A stretch of 64,000 nucleotides of DNA from Acidobacteriota bacterium (GTDB lineage Bacteria > Acidobacteriota > Terriglobia > Acidiferrales > UBA7541): NCBI GenBank assembly GCA_013289855.1, contig JABCZD010000010.1:1-64000 (forward strand), written 5' to 3'. The position numbers and the translations under genes are program-made. Shown here piece by piece: positions 62,796-64,000 of this stretch (its first letter is position 1; every line of letters begins with the position of its first letter). The notes under the pieces are model-generated. The model searched no databases. It was not told the origin of the DNA and was given only the letters and a program-made list of their open reading frames with translations.

Positions 62796-63254
62796 TTAGT
62801 GAGGCGCGTGCAGCCCTCGGTCCCTGAACTGGAAGTAATCTAACAAATTCAGGACTCCCACGGCGATAAACGCCAAGTAAGCGATAGGGGTCGCTTTATC
62901 AATCGCGAGCAAGGCGAAAGCACCCACGATGAGAAAGAAAGATACAATCCGCAGCCAAATCGGAGGTTGATTGAACGCTAGGTCGCGCTCACGATTGAAG
63001 ACCACCGAGATAACGAGGGCGCCAGCAAAACTTGCAGCAATAGCAATCGCCAGCGGCCATTGCAGTGCCTTTGATCCAAAACCCATGGCTAAACCAAAAC
63101 CCAGTCCGCTCAAGGCCCAAATCAAAATGCTTGCAGGCAAGATGACAGGCTTAAGGTTGGCAGCCTTTCTCTTACGGCTCTCCCAAATCAACATCCAGCC
63201 GCCCCAAAATATCGAACTAAAACCGACATCCACCCATTCCCGCATCGTTCCCAT
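62796..63254 (-). CDS. Hypothetical membrane protein
   Basis: 152 residues; four hydrophobic helices (FWGGWMLIWES region, ILPASILIWALSGLGFGLAM, LAIAIAASFAGALVISVVF, IVSFFLIVGAFALLAIDKA and a fifth AYLAFIAVGVLNLLDYF). No domain recognised. On the same strand as the toxin-antitoxin pair, inside the interval between the two MFS 3' ends. Spacing of 53 bases to the antitoxin. Confidence 0.65.
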   Translation of the reverse strand: MGTMREWVDVGFSSIFWGGWMLIWESRKRKAANLKPVILPASILIWALSGLGFGLAMGFGSKALQWPLAIAIAASFAGALVISVVFNRERDLAFNQPPIWLRIVSFFLIVGAFALLAIDKATPIAYLAFIAVGVLNLLDYFQFRDRGLHAPH

Positions 63255-63352
63255 CTTTTTTCAGTGCCTCAGCGACACCAAATTATCAACATCAATAGAT
63301 TAATTCAACCGTTAAGGGTCCATCGATGCTGTCACTTCGTTCGCGCGGAAAG

Positions 63353-64000
63353 TTAACGGCGCAGGCGGAGGATTAGTAGGGCGCCGACGAAGGATAGGAA
63401 GGCGGAAGCGCCGAAGGCGGTTTGCACGTTGAAGGCGCTCCAGAGCGCGCCAACCGTTACGCTGGAGATTAAGTCGCCGACGGCGTTTACGGCGGCGAGC
63501 GTGCCGAAGGCCATGCCATGCTGTTCTTTGGGAACGAATTCGGCGGCCAGGGAATCTTCGAGGGCGTCTTCGGTGCCTTTGTAAAGTCCGGCGAGGATGA
63601 AGATCACGGCCAGCAGGACGAGCGATTGCGTGCCGGTGCAAAGAAGAATCGCGGCGATGCCCGCTACCGCGTAGCCCGCGGCTAAAACATATTTGCGTTG
63701 GGGCAGGAAATCACTGAGCCAGCCGCTGAGGTACGCCGAGCCCGCGTTGAAAATATTGTGGAGGGTGTAGAGCGCGACGGCGAGACTCGCGGCGCGCGCG
63801 GGTCCGTGTGCCGGCGTCAAGGCTCGCGACGCGTACAGGATTAGCAGTGTGTGCGAGAAATCGCCTGCGCCAAAAACTCCAACGCCGAGCAGCATTCGGC
63901 GGAAGGAAACGGGTAGCGTGCGCAATCCGGTGAGAAACGATTGACGCGCTTTCGCGGCGATGGGGCGTTCGCGAACCAGCAACGCGAAGATTGCCACCGC
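63353..64000 (-). CDS. MFS transporter, 3' part (5' end beyond window)
   Basis: 215 residues inside the window, stop TAA 63353. Six or more hydrophobic segments with GWLSDFLPQRKYVLAAG and LAGLYKGTEDALEDSLAAEF and KEQHGMAFGTLAAVNAVGDL, the cytoplasmic loop patterns of the second MFS half. Related to the DHA-type exporters by appearance; substrate unknown. Its last 108 bases are duplicated at 62092-62199. Confidence 0.85.
   Translation of the reverse strand, partial: AVAIFALLVRERPIAAKARQSFLTGLRTLPVSFRRMLLGVGVFGAGDFSHTLLILYASRALTPAHGPARAASLAVALYTLHNIFNAGSAYLSGWLSDFLPQRKYVLAAGYAVAGIAAILLCTGTQSLVLLAVIFILAGLYKGTEDALEDSLAAEFVPKEQHGMAFGTLAAVNAVGDLISSVTVGALWSAFNVQTAFGASAFLSFVGALLILRLRR

Overview
The window looks like a chromosomal segment of an acidobacterium (Terriglobia/Koribacter-like soil lineage). 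The grounds are two Oar-type TonB-dependent receptors with carboxypeptidase-regulatory N-termini, a GMC oxidoreductase paired with a gluconate-dehydrogenase-subunit-3-like protein, several small Cys-rich hypotheticals, many GC-rich palindromic intergenic repeats, and a moderately high GC content. This assignment is inference from gene content; no 16S gene is present. The window opens in the last codons of a transposase and closes inside an MFS transporter gene.

Layout. 1-6.2 kb: transposase tail, a Cys/His hypothetical, an FAD monooxygenase, a membrane glycosyltransferase and two hypotheticals. 6.6-11.4 kb: a compact set of ECF sigma factor, membrane zf-HC2 anti-sigma, an unknown 266-aa protein and a TPR-CHAT protease. 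11.6-15.4 kb: an S53 sedolisin and, divergently, a short alpha-glucan phosphorylase. 15.5-22.4 kb: a leftward histidine operon hisI-G-D-C-B-H-F-A. It is preceded by a readable attenuator: promoter, a 23-residue leader peptide with six His codons, a mid hairpin and a terminator. hisE is absent. 22.4-31.2 kb: PilZ, msrB, small hypotheticals, tRNA-Gly, a NarL-type regulator, and a second sigma/anti-sigma pair followed by a TonB receptor. 31.3-36 kb: GMC oxidoreductase, its partner, a GHMP kinase and an exported hypothetical. 36-40 kb: gap-pgk-tpiA-secG and tRNA-Leu. 40.2-42.6 kb: a cytochrome oxidase subunit I-like protein whose CuB ligands and K-channel lysine are replaced, with a subunit III. 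42.7-47.8 kb: aminotransferase and a second TonB receptor with a strong terminator. 47.9-55.2 kb: divergent HD-GYP response regulator and PAS/GAF histidine kinase, membrane proteins, a tiny exported peptide and an XRE/S24-like regulator. 55.5-64 kb: a secreted zinc peptidase, an MrfAB-like helicase/exonuclease pair, a frameshifted nucleotidyltransferase, a DUF433/DUF5615 toxin-antitoxin pair enclosed by a 108-bp duplication of the 3' end of an MFS gene, and that MFS gene.

The most notable points are: the sigma/anti-sigma/unknown/TPR-CHAT set, which resembles the sigma-controlling output arm of type III-E CRISPR systems but has no CRISPR; the oxidase-like protein without a normal CuB site; the his attenuator; palindromic repeats that have entered the reading frame of the helicase gene twice; and the duplicated MFS 3' end around the toxin-antitoxin pair. 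There is no CRISPR array, rRNA gene or prophage.
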